Shown here piece by piece: positions 46,572 to 55,788 of a stretch of DNA of 64,000 nt. This DNA comes from Desulfarculales bacterium UBA696 (GTDB lineage Bacteria > Desulfobacterota > Syntrophobacteria > Syntrophobacterales > Syntrophobacteraceae): assembly GCA_002298995.1 (NCBI GenBank), contig DBMO01000001.1, positions 67,791-131,790 on the forward strand. Direction: 5' to 3'. Below the pieces are notes generated by a model that saw only the letters and a list, made by a program, of their open reading frames with translations, made no database searches and was not told where the DNA came from. A program made the translations under genes and the position numbers. The number at the start of each line of letters is the position of its first letter. The first letter of the stretch is position 1.

Positions 46572-46598
46572 ATGCTTTAGTTTCGTGTGCCAATTCAT

Positions 46599-46626
46599 AG
46601 GGCGAGCACGCTTTGGCGGGCTCGCC
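46599..46626. terminator. Possible terminator between convergent genes
   Basis: An 8-bp perfect stem, GGGCGAGC at 46599-46606 and GCTCGCCC at 46619-46626, with a 12-nt loop. It lies between the convergent hslU and PPDK-like genes. There is no long T-run, so confidence is limited. Confidence 0.45.
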
Positions 46627-46655
46627 CAGCTTTCTTTCAGCACAATCCTGATTCT

Positions 46656-49600
46656 TCAGTGGTAATCCGCACTCCCCGATAAATCCATCTGTTCGGTTTC
46701 GAGATGGCCGGAATAGATCGAGCCGCTGCGGCCGTCGATGCTTATCAGGTCGCCTGTTTGGATTTGGGTGCCGTCGATCGTGCATTTCCTCTCGGATTCC
46801 CAGACTCTCATGCGGCTAACGCCGACAACGCATACCTTGCCGAGCCTGTGTGCTACGATTGCGGCGTGCGATGTGGCGCCGCCCTTGCCGGTGAGGATTC
46901 CGTCGGCCACGGACATTTCACGGATATCGTCCGGGACGGTGTCGGAGCGGATGAGGATTACCGGTTTACCGGGGTATTCTTGCTTGAGGAGCGTTATTGT
47001 TTCAAGGTCGAAGGCCACAATGCCGGAGAGCGCTCCGCCGCTTACGCCGATACCGCTTCCAAGATAGCGCGAATGCAGATCTTCGCGGGCTTTGAAAACC
47101 GGGTACGAGCGCTTTACTCTCGGGGTCATGTTACGGGACTGGAGGACGAAAACCCCGTCTTCCTCGGCGCCCTGGAAGGTGAATTCAACTTCCTGGGGCG
47201 CCCAGTTCTGCTCGTAGACCAGTTTCTTGCCGATTTCGGTAAGCCTTCTAAACACCTTCGGGAAGAGTTCTTCGAGTGAATTCTCCTTGCGCTCGCCTTC
47301 GCCGAGGCGCTGTTTTTCGGAAAGAGGCAGGGTCTTTACCAGACCGCCAACTACGTCCTCGCCTTGGTTTCCCCAGGTGAAATCTCCCACCGGCTCGACC
47401 TTGTCCTCCGAGGTCCGCGGGTTGTGGGAGAACATGACACCCGCCCCCGAGTGCGTATCCAGGTTGCCGAAAACCATGGCCTGGATGGTTACGGAGGTCC
47501 CCCAGTCATCGGAGACCATCATTATCTCCCGGTAGGTCTTTGCTTTCTGCTCGTCCCAGGATTTTACAACCTGCTGGATCGCGGTAAAAAGCTGCTCTTT
47601 GGGGTCGTCGGAAAACTCGATGTTGTGCCCGAGAAGCGCCTTACGATATGCGAGTGCGACCTCCCTCATTTCCGAGGGTGAGAATTCGCGCTTTACCTTC
47701 CTGCCGTATTTTGCCTTGTAGCCGTTCATTATGGCGTCGAATTCATCCCTTGGCATGCCAAACGACATTGCCCAGGACTGTATGAATCGCCTGTAGTTGT
47801 CCCACGCGAACCACGACTGCCCCATCTGAGCGATCAGGCCTTCGACGATTTGCTCGTTTATTCCCACATTAAGGAACGTGTTCATCATGCCCGGCATGGA
47901 AATGGCCGCACCGCTCCTTACCGAAAAAAGGAGCGGATTTCGGGGTTGGCCGAAGTTGCGTCCCGTGTCCGCTTCAACCCTGCGCACGAGCGACATCACG
48001 CGCTCCTCGAAATCCTCCCATAAGTGCGAGAAGCTTTCGACGACGCTCCTGCACCGGTGGTATTCCGTCGTAATCACGAGCGCCGGCGGGACCTTTATCC
48101 CGATTGAATGAAGCAGGGCCAGGGTATGGGCCTTGCTCCCCATGTGAATGATATCGAAGGTGCTCGGGTTGGGCGATTGTATGTAGGAGACCGTCTTTTT
48201 CGGATCGTAGCTCAACAGCAGGTCGAGGTTATCGGCGCTGAGTTCTTCGCGCTGGGTGGACAGGGTGGTAAGGATGCTCGTAATGAAATGATCGAAGTAT
48301 TGCAGCCCGAAGGTCCTCGCTATCAAATCGCGAAGGAAGCTCTCCGAAACCCTCTGATTTTTCTCGGCAACCGTCTCCTCTTCTCTTTGGTAGCGGGGAA
48401 GGAGCTTGTCACGGCCGAGTTGCTTAATTACAAGGTCGAGAGTTTCATTGTGCACTGCATCATAATTGGTCTGGATTATCTGTTTTATTGCCTCGGAAAA
48501 TCCGCGGAAAAGGTCCATGAACTGGGAATGGGAGAACCGGGGCATCTCCAGGGCCTTCATGAAAAGCTCTTTCTGGAGTTCGAGCCGGTTCGAGGTTATC
48601 CCGTCGATCTCCAGGGCCTTCATGAAAAGCGGAATATAGCGCGCAATATGGAAGAAAGTGGCCCTGGTAATGAAGCTCAGGTTAAACGAGTAGATGATCT
48701 CCTCGAAGAGCACGTTTGCCAGGTTTTCCAGGCGGAAGGTAAGCCCCAGGGCGTCGAAGCGCGGCTCGTTGTAGGAGCCGTACATAGAGGGAATATCCAC
48801 GGCGATGTGGCGCTTGTAGTAGATGTTTTCCATTATGCGCAGGTCGCCTGGGGTGAGAATCACCTCTTTCAGTTCCAACAGGTAGTAGAGGATTGAGCGG
48901 AGCTTCTCGTGTATGTCGTCACTTTCGAGGGCACGAAGGAGTTTCCCCGGATCGGGAAGGCCGAGCGTAGCGGCGCGCTGCAGGTGAACTTTGATGTCCT
49001 TGAAGCTCAGCGCATATTTTTCATTTAGCAGCTGGTAGAACTCTATCATCAGGAAAGCGCGCTTGCGCTCGGAATCCGGCACGTCAGGCACTTTATCTAT
49101 AAGGTAGCGGGCTTCGATTTCGGATAGTTCGAGCAGGTCCTGGATCTCGTTGACGGCGCTCGTGGTGAAGATGTAGTCGAATATTTTATGAATATCTTCC
49201 ACCATTGGTCCCGACGTGGGCACATCGAAATATATCTCCGCGGGAACGAGGCCCTCTATGTGGCTCTTGTCCAGGGTGCGCCAATATTCGAGTATTTTCT
49301 GGATGAAGGTCACGACGATGTTATTGCTTTCGACGTGGCTTTGCTTTCGCAGAAAATGAATCAGCCTGTCGCTTCTTCCGGTGATCTCGTCAACTTCGGT
49401 TGAAACATTTCGCAACTGCCCTTCGGCGCCTATCTCATTGAAGTAAACCGGGAAAAGCTTTGTAAGCTGCTTTACCAGGTTGTAAGCGGGACGTATGGGG
49501 GCATTGAGAAGTTGGCTGACATCCTTTTGGAACAGATCGGTATCGCGTATGAATATTCCGCCAAGCGAGAGGTTCACGATAAGAGAGGAAAGCAAGGTCT

Positions 49601-50924
49601 TGGTGCGCAACGGGTTCGCTTTTATTATGTCGAGCCAGATCCTGACATTGAGCAGATGGGCGGGGTTGACCGGGATCTGCCAATGAGGGCTTACCTGCCC
49701 AAGCATCGGGGGCTGGAAGCCAAGGCGGATTATGCGCCTGACGAAAAAATTTATAAGAGGCCGGTCGTCGGTCTCCAGGATCTCGATGCCAATAGTACGG
49801 ATTATCTGGAGCGCAGCCTGCGGGTAGTTGCGAAGAGAGATTTCGAGAACTTCGAAAATGCGCCCCAGGAGGATTTCGAGCTGATCGGTCCTCTCCCGCT
49901 TGATCCACCTTCCGATTTCGAAATTAATCTCCCTGAGGGTCTCTTCCTGTATAGCCTCGAGGCCCCTTATCTCGATTACCTTGAGGCGCATCACCATGGC
50001 CATGTGAGCTGCCTCGGGGCAGTCTTTCTGATACTGGGCGAGCTTTTCGGGAAGATGAAAATAGAGGAGCGTTATTTCATGGAAATCGGTCATCTCCGCG
50101 AGCATCTCGACGGCGTGGATCGGGTCGGGTTCGGAGGCGATTTTATCGATTCTGTCAAGGCGGGCCCGGATCTGCTCGTGCTTAAGAGTCAGACACTCCT
50201 CGAACCATGGAGTCGACGGGTCCACCTTGTGCCCCTGGGATTCGAGCCAGTCACACGGATCCTGCCTGTCCAGCCAAAAAAGGCAGGTTTGCCTTAAGAA
50301 CCGTTGAAGGAAGGCCCTGAATTCGACAAAAGATGATGGATCTTTCCAAATATTTAGCAGCCTTGCCGCAAGACGCTTTGGCGGGTAAAAACTGCGCAGC
50401 AGGAATTCGAATGGGACATCGGGCAGTTGCGAAAGCTCGGCGAAAAAAGCCCTGAGAATCCCTTCGTGACAGGATGTATCGGTTTCGAAAAGCTTCTCGA
50501 TATTTTCAATGGAAGCCCCCGCGGGCAGCGGTCTTGTGAGGTCCTCGGGCATTTCCTCCGTGAGCTTCAGCCAGAAAGCAAGCAGGTGGTCCGCCGCCAT
50601 GCCGCGGATCTCGAACCTCTCCGATTCCTTAAGTGCATTAACGAGTATGCGCGACAGCAGGTAAATGACATTTCCGCTCAGCGGGTGGTTCTTGTAGATC
50701 CGGATGTTGCCCGTCGCATACCGTTGTGCCTCCTGCACCACGAAATGCCAGTTCCGGTACTTGTGATGGTATTCGAGCAGGAGTTCTCCCGCCTGTTTTT
50801 CTTTTCCGGCATATCCCCGCACGGCCTCTTCCAGCACCAGGAAAGAGCTGGGGATGAAGACCCTGACCTTCGTCAGGTCGAGGTTCCTCGTGAGGGCTTC
50901 TGATTCGATCCAATTATTTTCCAT
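46656..50924 (-). CDS. PPDK/PEP-synthase-like phosphotransferase with large N-terminal extension
   Basis: A 1422-aa protein. Residues 1 to about 900 are a large helical region without a recognised family, including a short duplicated segment (F-M-K-A-L-E-I and F-M-K-A-L-E-M). The PPDK-type nucleotide-binding domain starts near 910 (G-S-K-A-H-T-L-A, then V-P-P-A-L-V-I-T) and contains F-S-V-R-S-G-A. The swivelling phosphohistidine domain has G-G-A-T-S-H-A-A with His1353. The PEP/pyruvate-binding TIM barrel of true PPDK or PEP synthase is missing, so the phosphate acceptor is unknown, as in rifampicin phosphotransferase-type proteins. Similar very long PPDK-like proteins occur in other deltaproteobacteria. 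Confidence 0.88.
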   Translation of the reverse strand: MENNWIESEALTRNLDLTKVRVFIPSSFLVLEEAVRGYAGKEKQAGELLLEYHHKYRNWHFVVQEAQRYATGNIRIYKNHPLSGNVIYLLSRILVNALKESERFEIRGMAADHLLAFWLKLTEEMPEDLTRPLPAGASIENIEKLFETDTSCHEGILRAFFAELSQLPDVPFEFLLRSFYPPKRLAARLLNIWKDPSSFVEFRAFLQRFLRQTCLFWLDRQDPCDWLESQGHKVDPSTPWFEECLTLKHEQIRARLDRIDKIASEPDPIHAVEMLAEMTDFHEITLLYFHLPEKLAQYQKDCPEAAHMAMVMRLKVIEIRGLEAIQEETLREINFEIGRWIKRERTDQLEILLGRIFEVLEISLRNYPQAALQIIRTIGIEILETDDRPLINFFVRRIIRLGFQPPMLGQVSPHWQIPVNPAHLLNVRIWLDIIKANPLRTKTLLSSLIVNLSLGGIFIRDTDLFQKDVSQLLNAPIRPAYNLVKQLTKLFPVYFNEIGAEGQLRNVSTEVDEITGRSDRLIHFLRKQSHVESNNIVVTFIQKILEYWRTLDKSHIEGLVPAEIYFDVPTSGPMVEDIHKIFDYIFTTSAVNEIQDLLELSEIEARYLIDKVPDVPDSERKRAFLMIEFYQLLNEKYALSFKDIKVHLQRAATLGLPDPGKLLRALESDDIHEKLRSILYYLLELKEVILTPGDLRIMENIYYKRHIAVDIPSMYGSYNEPRFDALGLTFRLENLANVLFEEIIYSFNLSFITRATFFHIARYIPLFMKALEIDGITSNRLELQKELFMKALEMPRFSHSQFMDLFRGFSEAIKQIIQTNYDAVHNETLDLVIKQLGRDKLLPRYQREEETVAEKNQRVSESFLRDLIARTFGLQYFDHFITSILTTLSTQREELSADNLDLLLSYDPKKTVSYIQSPNPSTFDIIHMGSKAHTLALLHSIGIKVPPALVITTEYHRCRSVVESFSHLWEDFEERVMSLVRRVEADTGRNFGQPRNPLLFSVRSGAAISMPGMMNTFLNVGINEQIVEGLIAQMGQSWFAWDNYRRFIQSWAMSFGMPRDEFDAIMNGYKAKYGRKVKREFSPSEMREVALAYRKALLGHNIEFSDDPKEQLFTAIQQVVKSWDEQKAKTYREIMMVSDDWGTSVTIQAMVFGNLDTHSGAGVMFSHNPRTSEDKVEPVGDFTWGNQGEDVVGGLVKTLPLSEKQRLGEGERKENSLEELFPKVFRRLTEIGKKLVYEQNWAPQEVEFTFQGAEEDGVFVLQSRNMTPRVKRSYPVFKAREDLHSRYLGSGIGVSGGALSGIVAFDLETITLLKQEYPGKPVILIRSDTVPDDIREMSVADGILTGKGGATSHAAIVAHRLGKVCVVGVSRMRVWESERKCTIDGTQIQTGDLISIDGRSGSIYSGHLETEQMDLSGSADYH

Positions 50925-51014
50925 TCAGGAAAGACCTTTTGTTTTGCGAATTTTTCCGGGCTGTTCAGGACCAGGTTGCCGCCGTATGAAGCTCTAAAAG
51001 CCGGCCGGCCGATC

Positions 51015-51512
51015 TCATAGCGTCAGTTCCATCAGAATCGCGGGTTCTTTTTGCACTTCATAATAATCGGGGCGCTCTCCGACTATTCGAAAACCCATTG
51101 CTTCATAGAGACGGCGGGCCGCGATGTTACTCTTGCGAACCTCTAGCGTGGCCACCCTGGCCTTCCTCTCGCAGCCTTCCCGGATGGCATGGGCAAGCAG
51201 TGTACGCCCGATTGTGCGACGCCTTAATTTTTCGTGTACCGCGACATTGAGTATTTGAATTTCGTCGGCCACGCACCAGTAGCAAATATACCCCGCGATG
51301 CAACCCGGCTGGGGCTCGTCCCCTACTCCATGGTGATTCTCATTCAACTTTGCAACGAGCATATGCGAGTGAAGGCGTTCCAACTCCTCCAGGAAGGATC
51401 TCTCCGTCCACGGCTCGAGCTGGCCTTGCCTCTCTATTTCGATTACTGCCTCAATATCAGCCCTGGTCAGTGATGAGATTGTAATCGGGGCGCGCACTTT
51501 TTTATCCGTCAA
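51015..51512 (-). CDS. rimI: RimI-like GNAT N-acetyltransferase
   Basis: About 165 aa from the TTG at 51512, which overlaps the stop of the PTS EIIA gene (TTGA), so it is translationally coupled. A longer frame to 51620 would run inside that gene and is not favoured. The GNAT core has L-N-V-A-V-H-E-K-L-R-R-R-T-I-G-R-T-L-L (acetyl-CoA loop), then E-V-R-K-S-N-I-A-A-R-R-L-Y-E-A-M-G-F and R-P-D-Y-Y, as in RimI, the acetylase of the S18 N-terminus. Confidence 0.88.
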   Translation of the reverse strand: MTDKKVRAPITISSLTRADIEAVIEIERQGQLEPWTERSFLEELERLHSHMLVAKLNENHHGVGDEPQPGCIAGYICYWCVADEIQILNVAVHEKLRRRTIGRTLLAHAIREGCERKARVATLEVRKSNIAARRLYEAMGFRIVGERPDYYEVQKEPAILMELTL

Positions 51513-51943
51513 GGGGTCTTTATCGAGCGGGAGAGCACCTCGCTTGCAAGGCTGATATGCCTCTGTCCGTACTCTTTCACCAGGGAGGCAGTCTCTTTGA
51601 GAGTGTGGCCGACCCGGCACCCGGCAAGCTTTATGAGCATGGGAAGATTCATGCCGCAGACGACCTCCACGCCCGGCCCGATGAAGGATAAGCTGATATT
51701 GGCCGGCGTGCCGCCGAAAAGGTCGGTCAAGATCAGCACCCCTTTGCCTTCATCGACCTCTTTTATCGAATCCTTTAGCAGTTTTATCATTTCCTCGACG
51801 GCCTGATCGGGCTGGAAGCAAATCGCCTTGCAGTTCTTGAGCGGTCCGACGATCATCTCGGCCACTCTGAGCATCTCCTCGGCAAGCATGCAGTGTGAAA
51901 TCGCCACAACCCCGATGAGGCCTTTGTCGTTACCGTTGCTCAA
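51509..51943 (-). CDS. PTS EIIA, mannose/fructose type
   Basis: A 144-aa PTS fructose/mannose-family EIIA domain. The active-site His17 is in V-V-A-I-S-H-C-M-L-A-E-E, and T-D-L-F-G-G-T-P-A-N-I and V-V-C-G-M-N-L-P-M follow. No EIIB/EIIC genes are near. With rapZ, ptsN and rpoN upstream on the same strand, it fits a regulatory rather than sugar-uptake role. Confidence 0.93.
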   Translation of the reverse strand: MSNGNDKGLIGVVAISHCMLAEEMLRVAEMIVGPLKNCKAICFQPDQAVEEMIKLLKDSIKEVDEGKGVLILTDLFGGTPANISLSFIGPGVEVVCGMNLPMLIKLAGCRVGHTLKETASLVKEYGQRHISLASEVLSRSIKTP

Positions 51944-51955
51944 TTAAAGCCCCCT

Positions 51956-52837
51956 TCATTCCAGATTAATGTCCCGGTGGAACACGCTCAAATAGTAATT
52001 GTTGCGCCGCAGCATTTCGGCAAGTTGATCGGCTATCACCACCGATCGGTGCTTGCCTCCGGTACATCCAACAGCGATGGTAAGATAGCGTTTCCCTTCG
52101 CTAATGTAGCAAGGCAGCAGCTTCAGCACAAGCGAGGAGTAATCGGTCAGGAACTCCTGGACGGCCGGCCACTTCAGCACCCATGCCCGCACGGGGTCGG
52201 TCTGGCCGTTAAACTTCTTAAGTTCCTCGACAAAATATGGATTGGGCAAAAATCTTACATCTACAACCAGGTCGGCTTCGAGCGGAAGTCCGTACTTATA
52301 GCCGAAAGAAAGAAGCTGGATGCTCAACTGCTCACTCTCGCTGATATGAGAATACAGGCTTGTCAAATATTGCTTGAGCTGGTGCACGGAAAGCGTTCCG
52401 GTGTCGATGATTCTCGTGGCGCGACCTCGAAGGGCAAGCAGTTGTTGGCGCTCGAGGTGAATTGCGTCCAGGAGCACGGGTTCCGAATCCGTGGCGGCAG
52501 CCGGGTGTACGCGGCGTGTCTGACTGTAGCGCCTCTGGAGAACACCTTCTTCGGCTTCGAGGAAAATTATATCGAAGCCGTAGCCGGCGAGTTCCAGATC
52601 CGTGAAAATCGAATCATAGTCCTTGAGAAAAGTGCGTTCACGGATGTCTATCCCAAGCGCGATTCTGGTGATATCGGGCATGTCCTTTTCGCAAAGCGAC
52701 AGGAAATTCCCCAGAAGCGGCACCGGAAGATTATCGATGCAAAAATAGCCGATGTCTTCGAAAACCTTTATCGCCGTGCTCTTGCCGGAGCCGGAAAGCC
52801 CTGTAACAACAACGACGTGCGGCTTGCCTGTTGTCAT
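51956..52837 (-). CDS. rapZ: RapZ/YvcJ family nucleotide-binding protein
   Basis: A 293-aa protein. Walker A is G-L-S-G-S-G-K-S (13-20), followed by G-Y-F-C-I-D-N-L-P. The C-terminal signature is A-V-G-C-T-G-G-K-H-R-S-V. In E. coli it is an RNase adapter controlling glmS via small RNAs; in other phyla the role is unclear. AGGAA lies 6 nt before the ATG. It is part of the conserved rpoN-hpf-ptsN-rapZ order. Confidence 0.95.
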   Translation of the reverse strand: MTTGKPHVVVVTGLSGSGKSTAIKVFEDIGYFCIDNLPVPLLGNFLSLCEKDMPDITRIALGIDIRERTFLKDYDSIFTDLELAGYGFDIIFLEAEEGVLQRRYSQTRRVHPAAATDSEPVLLDAIHLERQQLLALRGRATRIIDTGTLSVHQLKQYLTSLYSHISESEQLSIQLLSFGYKYGLPLEADLVVDVRFLPNPYFVEELKKFNGQTDPVRAWVLKWPAVQEFLTDYSSLVLKLLPCYISEGKRYLTIAVGCTGGKHRSVVIADQLAEMLRRNNYYLSVFHRDINLE

Positions 52838-52959
52838 TCTACGTTCCTGTGATTTCGAAAGTAGTCGGCGGATTTAGACCGGGAAGGCCGCAAAACCGGC
52901 GGGCGCGAAGGTGAACCGGGAAAAGCCGGCCGGCTTTTCTCCGAAAGGAACTTCCAAGT

Positions 52960-53421
52960 TCAGAAATCCTCGTCTTCCTGTTGAATGATAGAGAAGATTT
53001 CCTCTCTGTTGTCCACCTTCCCCAGCCGCTTGCGCACCGTTCCGTTTTTCAGCAGCCTTGCAATCCTGGCCAGCGCTCGGAGATGAATTCCGGAACAGGT
53101 CTCGGGCGCCACGAGCAGGAAAAAGAGGTGGACCGGTTTTCCATCCATCGACTCGAAGTCAATTCCTTCAGTCGAGCGTCCAAAAGAGAGGACCAGTTGA
53201 TCCAAATCCTTCAGCTTGCCATGGGGTATGGCTATGCCGTCCCCTATCCCGGTGCTGCCCAGCCGCTCCCTATCGAGCAGGACCTTCAGAAGCCTCTCGC
53301 GGTCAACTTGCGGCTTGTCCTGGGTTACGGCATCGATCAGCTCCTCGAGGACCTGCTTTTTCGTCCTGCCTCTTAATTCAGGGACAATGGAATTCATCGC
53401 CAGGATGTCGATTATTTTCAT
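52960..53421 (-). CDS. ptsN: PtsN / nitrogen-related PTS EIIA
   Basis: About 153 aa from the ATG at 53421 (GAGGGG upstream). It has a fructose-type EIIA fold with phospho-His67 in I-A-I-P-H-G-K-L, preceded by S-T-G-I-G-D-G. EIIA(Ntr) regulates nitrogen, potassium and envelope responses together with sigma-54. A 16-bp palindrome lies about 50 nt upstream of the start. Confidence 0.93.
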   Translation of the reverse strand: MKIIDILAMNSIVPELRGRTKKQVLEELIDAVTQDKPQVDRERLLKVLLDRERLGSTGIGDGIAIPHGKLKDLDQLVLSFGRSTEGIDFESMDGKPVHLFFLLVAPETCSGIHLRALARIARLLKNGTVRKRLGKVDNREEIFSIIQQEDEDF

Positions 53422-53472
53422 CAAACCCCTCTGCCGGCATCACCCGGGAAATTCCGGTCGTTTATAGAAAGA

Positions 53473-53488
53473 GTTCCGTATACGGAAC
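53473..53488. promoter_or_regulatory. 16-bp palindrome upstream of ptsN, possible operator
   Basis: GTTCCGTATACGGAAC is a perfect palindrome about 50 nt before the ptsN start. Position and symmetry suit a dimeric regulator site. The regulator is unknown, and no promoter boxes could be confirmed. Confidence 0.4.
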
Positions 53489-53565
53489 ATAATAGTCTAA
53501 GTTACTTTTCCAAGCCCGATAATAATAATCGAGCCGCGGCACTTTTCCACGACTTAAATTGAATC

Positions 53566-53588
53566 AGGGCGGGAAATATTCCCGCCCT
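53566..53588. repeat. Hairpin downstream of hpf
   Basis: Ten-base perfect arms (AGGGCGGGAA and TTCCCGCCCT) with a three-base loop lie about 60 nt after the hpf stop. This gives a very stable hairpin. It lacks a T-run on either side, so it may be an RNA-stabilising or processing element, or a weak terminator. Confidence 0.5.
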
Positions 53589-53645
53589 ACGCTGTCGGCT
53601 GAATGGTCTGTTCGGTATCTGACGGCCGCGGGTATGCTTTTTTTT

Positions 53646-54176
53646 CTACCCCACCGTCTCTATCAAACCGAGATGGCCGTCTTTCCTGCGGTAGAGCACA
53701 TTCACTCGGCTGCTGCGCCTGTTTGTGAAGACCATGAACTCGCCGTTCGAGGCCTTTAGCTGCATAACGGCTTCATCGATGTCCATCGGTTTCGCATAGA
53801 CCTGTTCTGCTCTGATGATCTGCTGCTCATCTTCATCCGGGACTTTCCGGGCCGGCGCACCAGCGGGTTCTTTTGCGCCACCGGTGGTCCTGTGACGCTT
53901 TACCTTTTCTTTTCCCTTCTTTGCCTGCACTTCCAGGCTGTCGACCAGAAGATCGATGCTCGAATACATATCGTCGGTCTCTTCGGCGCCGTTCAGATGC
54001 AGGCCCGGCGCGTCGATGCTAATTTCAGCAATGTGCCTGAATTTTTCAACTTTCAAGACGAGGTGGGCTTCGATCGGTTCGGCAAGAAATCTTTTAACTC
54101 TGGACAGCTTCTCCTCGGCATAGAGTTTCAAAGGATCTGATGGTTCAATGTGCCTGAAGGAAACATTTATCTGCAT
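53646..54176 (-). CDS. hpf: Ribosome hibernation promoting factor, long form
   Basis: A 176-aa protein. The N-terminal HPF/YfiA domain (about 1-95) begins M-Q-I-N-V-S-F-R-H-I-E. A linker follows, then the C-terminal dimerisation domain (about 120-176) with A-K-P-M-D-I-D-E-A-V-M-Q-L and the end V-L-Y-R-R-K-D-G-H-L-G-L-I. The long form dimerises ribosomes into 100S particles. AGGAG lies 7 nt before the ATG. It sits downstream of rpoN. Confidence 0.95.
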   Translation of the reverse strand: MQINVSFRHIEPSDPLKLYAEEKLSRVKRFLAEPIEAHLVLKVEKFRHIAEISIDAPGLHLNGAEETDDMYSSIDLLVDSLEVQAKKGKEKVKRHRTTGGAKEPAGAPARKVPDEDEQQIIRAEQVYAKPMDIDEAVMQLKASNGEFMVFTNRRSSRVNVLYRRKDGHLGLIETVG

Positions 54177-54334
54177 ATTTCATCTCCTGAAAAGCTGTTG
54201 TTACCGGCATTCGCCCATGACACGAAATTTGTTTTCTCCTTTTCTGAATGATGGGCCAGGCCAGGATTTCAAACCGTTTGAGACATGCCGTCAGGTACCG
54301 GGAAAAACCCTCCCGCAACGGGTGTAAACTTTTA

Positions 54335-55777
54335 TCACCAGGAGGATTTCTTCCTCCTGTTCGAGGGCAAAATACCCAGCATCTCACGGTATTTTGCAAC
54401 CGTGCGCCGGGCTATGCAGATGTTCTCATTTTCAAGTATTTCCACTATTTCCTGGTCGCTATAGGGCTTCGACTCATTCTCCTCCCGAACGACCTGGCGG
54501 ATACGCTCCTTCACGCTCTCGGAGGCTACCGCTTCCCCAACCACACTATTTATTGAACTATTGAAGAAATATTTCAACTCAAAAATCCCGTGGGGCGTAT
54601 GCATGTATTTGCTTGCCGTTACACGGCTGATGGTGGACTCATGCATTCCCACATCCTCGGCGATGTCGCGCAGGACCATGGGCTTGAGACACGCCACCCC
54701 CCTTTCGAAAAAATCCGACTGGAGCTTTACGATGCTCTGGGATACCCGGTAGAGGGTCCGCTGCCGCTGATGTATGCTCTTTATGAGCCACGCGGCCGAA
54801 CGCAGCTTGGTCTGGATGTAGTCCCGCGTCTCGGTCGGAAGGGATTCTCCTTCACCCAGGGCATCCTTGTAGTAGGGGCTGACCCTCAGTTTGGGCATTC
54901 CATCTTCATTCAGCAAGATGACCCATTCATCGTCGACCTTGAAAACGTATATGTCCGGGCTGATATACTCGACGGTTTCCTTGTTGAACGCGCTTCCGGG
55001 CCGGGGATCAAATCCCAGGATAATGTCAACGGCTGCCTTGACCTCCTCGGAACTTCGCTTGAGCGATCTGATCAGGGCCGCGTAATTCTTGGTCTCGAGA
55101 TAATGGAGGTGGTCCTCGATAATACGAATAACCAGGGGATCCATAGGCTCGAGCGCCTTCGCCTGAACCAGCAGGCACTCCCTCAAATCCCTGGCGGCCA
55201 CTCCGGTCGGATCGAAAGTCTGGACCCTTGCCAGCACCCGCTCGACCACCTCGGGGTCGGCCTCGGCCATTGCGGCGATTTCTTCTATGGTTGCGTCCAG
55301 GTACCCATCTTTATCTAGATTTCCGATTATCATGCCGCCGATTTCGCGCTCGTGCTCCGAGCAATCGGTCATGCGAAGCTGCCAGACCAGGTGGTCCTCG
55401 AGGGTCGTCGGCTCGCTCAGCCGGCTGTCGAAACTTGGCCACTCCTGGTTGGGATCGCTCTCAACGAGCACCGGCGTGCTCGTGTTATATTCATCGAGGT
55501 AGCCCTCCCAGTCAAAGTCCTCGCGTATGGTTGTTTCCGAGACCTGCACTTCCTGGAAAGGGGCTTCCGTGGTTGTCAGGGTCTCCAGTTCGGAATCCTG
55601 TTCGGTTTGAAGGTCTTCCTGGGTCTCTTCGAGCAGAGGGTTTGTTTCAAGTTCCTGGCTGATGGTCTCCAGAAGTTCGAGGCGCGAAAGCTGAAGCAGT
55701 TTTATCGCCTGCTGCAGCTGCGGGGTCATTATGAGTTGCTGGCTGAGTTTTAGTTGCTGTTTTAGTTCAAGTGCCAT
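54335..55777 (-). CDS. rpoN: RNA polymerase sigma-54 factor RpoN
   Basis: About 480 aa from the ATG at 55777. Region I is Gln/Leu-rich (L-K-Q-Q-L-K-L-S-Q-Q-L-I-M-T-P-Q-L-Q-Q-A), followed by an acidic region II, the core-binding region and the HTH. The RpoN box is A-R-R-T-V-A-K-Y-R-E, near the C-terminus. It directs activator-dependent transcription. The gene starts 11 nt after lptB, so lptB and rpoN are likely co-transcribed. Confidence 0.97.
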   Translation of the reverse strand: MALELKQQLKLSQQLIMTPQLQQAIKLLQLSRLELLETISQELETNPLLEETQEDLQTEQDSELETLTTTEAPFQEVQVSETTIREDFDWEGYLDEYNTSTPVLVESDPNQEWPSFDSRLSEPTTLEDHLVWQLRMTDCSEHEREIGGMIIGNLDKDGYLDATIEEIAAMAEADPEVVERVLARVQTFDPTGVAARDLRECLLVQAKALEPMDPLVIRIIEDHLHYLETKNYAALIRSLKRSSEEVKAAVDIILGFDPRPGSAFNKETVEYISPDIYVFKVDDEWVILLNEDGMPKLRVSPYYKDALGEGESLPTETRDYIQTKLRSAAWLIKSIHQRQRTLYRVSQSIVKLQSDFFERGVACLKPMVLRDIAEDVGMHESTISRVTASKYMHTPHGIFELKYFFNSSINSVVGEAVASESVKERIRQVVREENESKPYSDQEIVEILENENICIARRTVAKYREMLGILPSNRRKKSSW

Positions 55778-55788
55778 CAATTAATCCA

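Noticed and set aside
48108..50297. Two plus-strand frames (48108-48896, 49512-50297) inside the PPDK-like gene
   Set aside because: Opposite a single continuous 1422-aa frame with recognised domains; no motif of their own.
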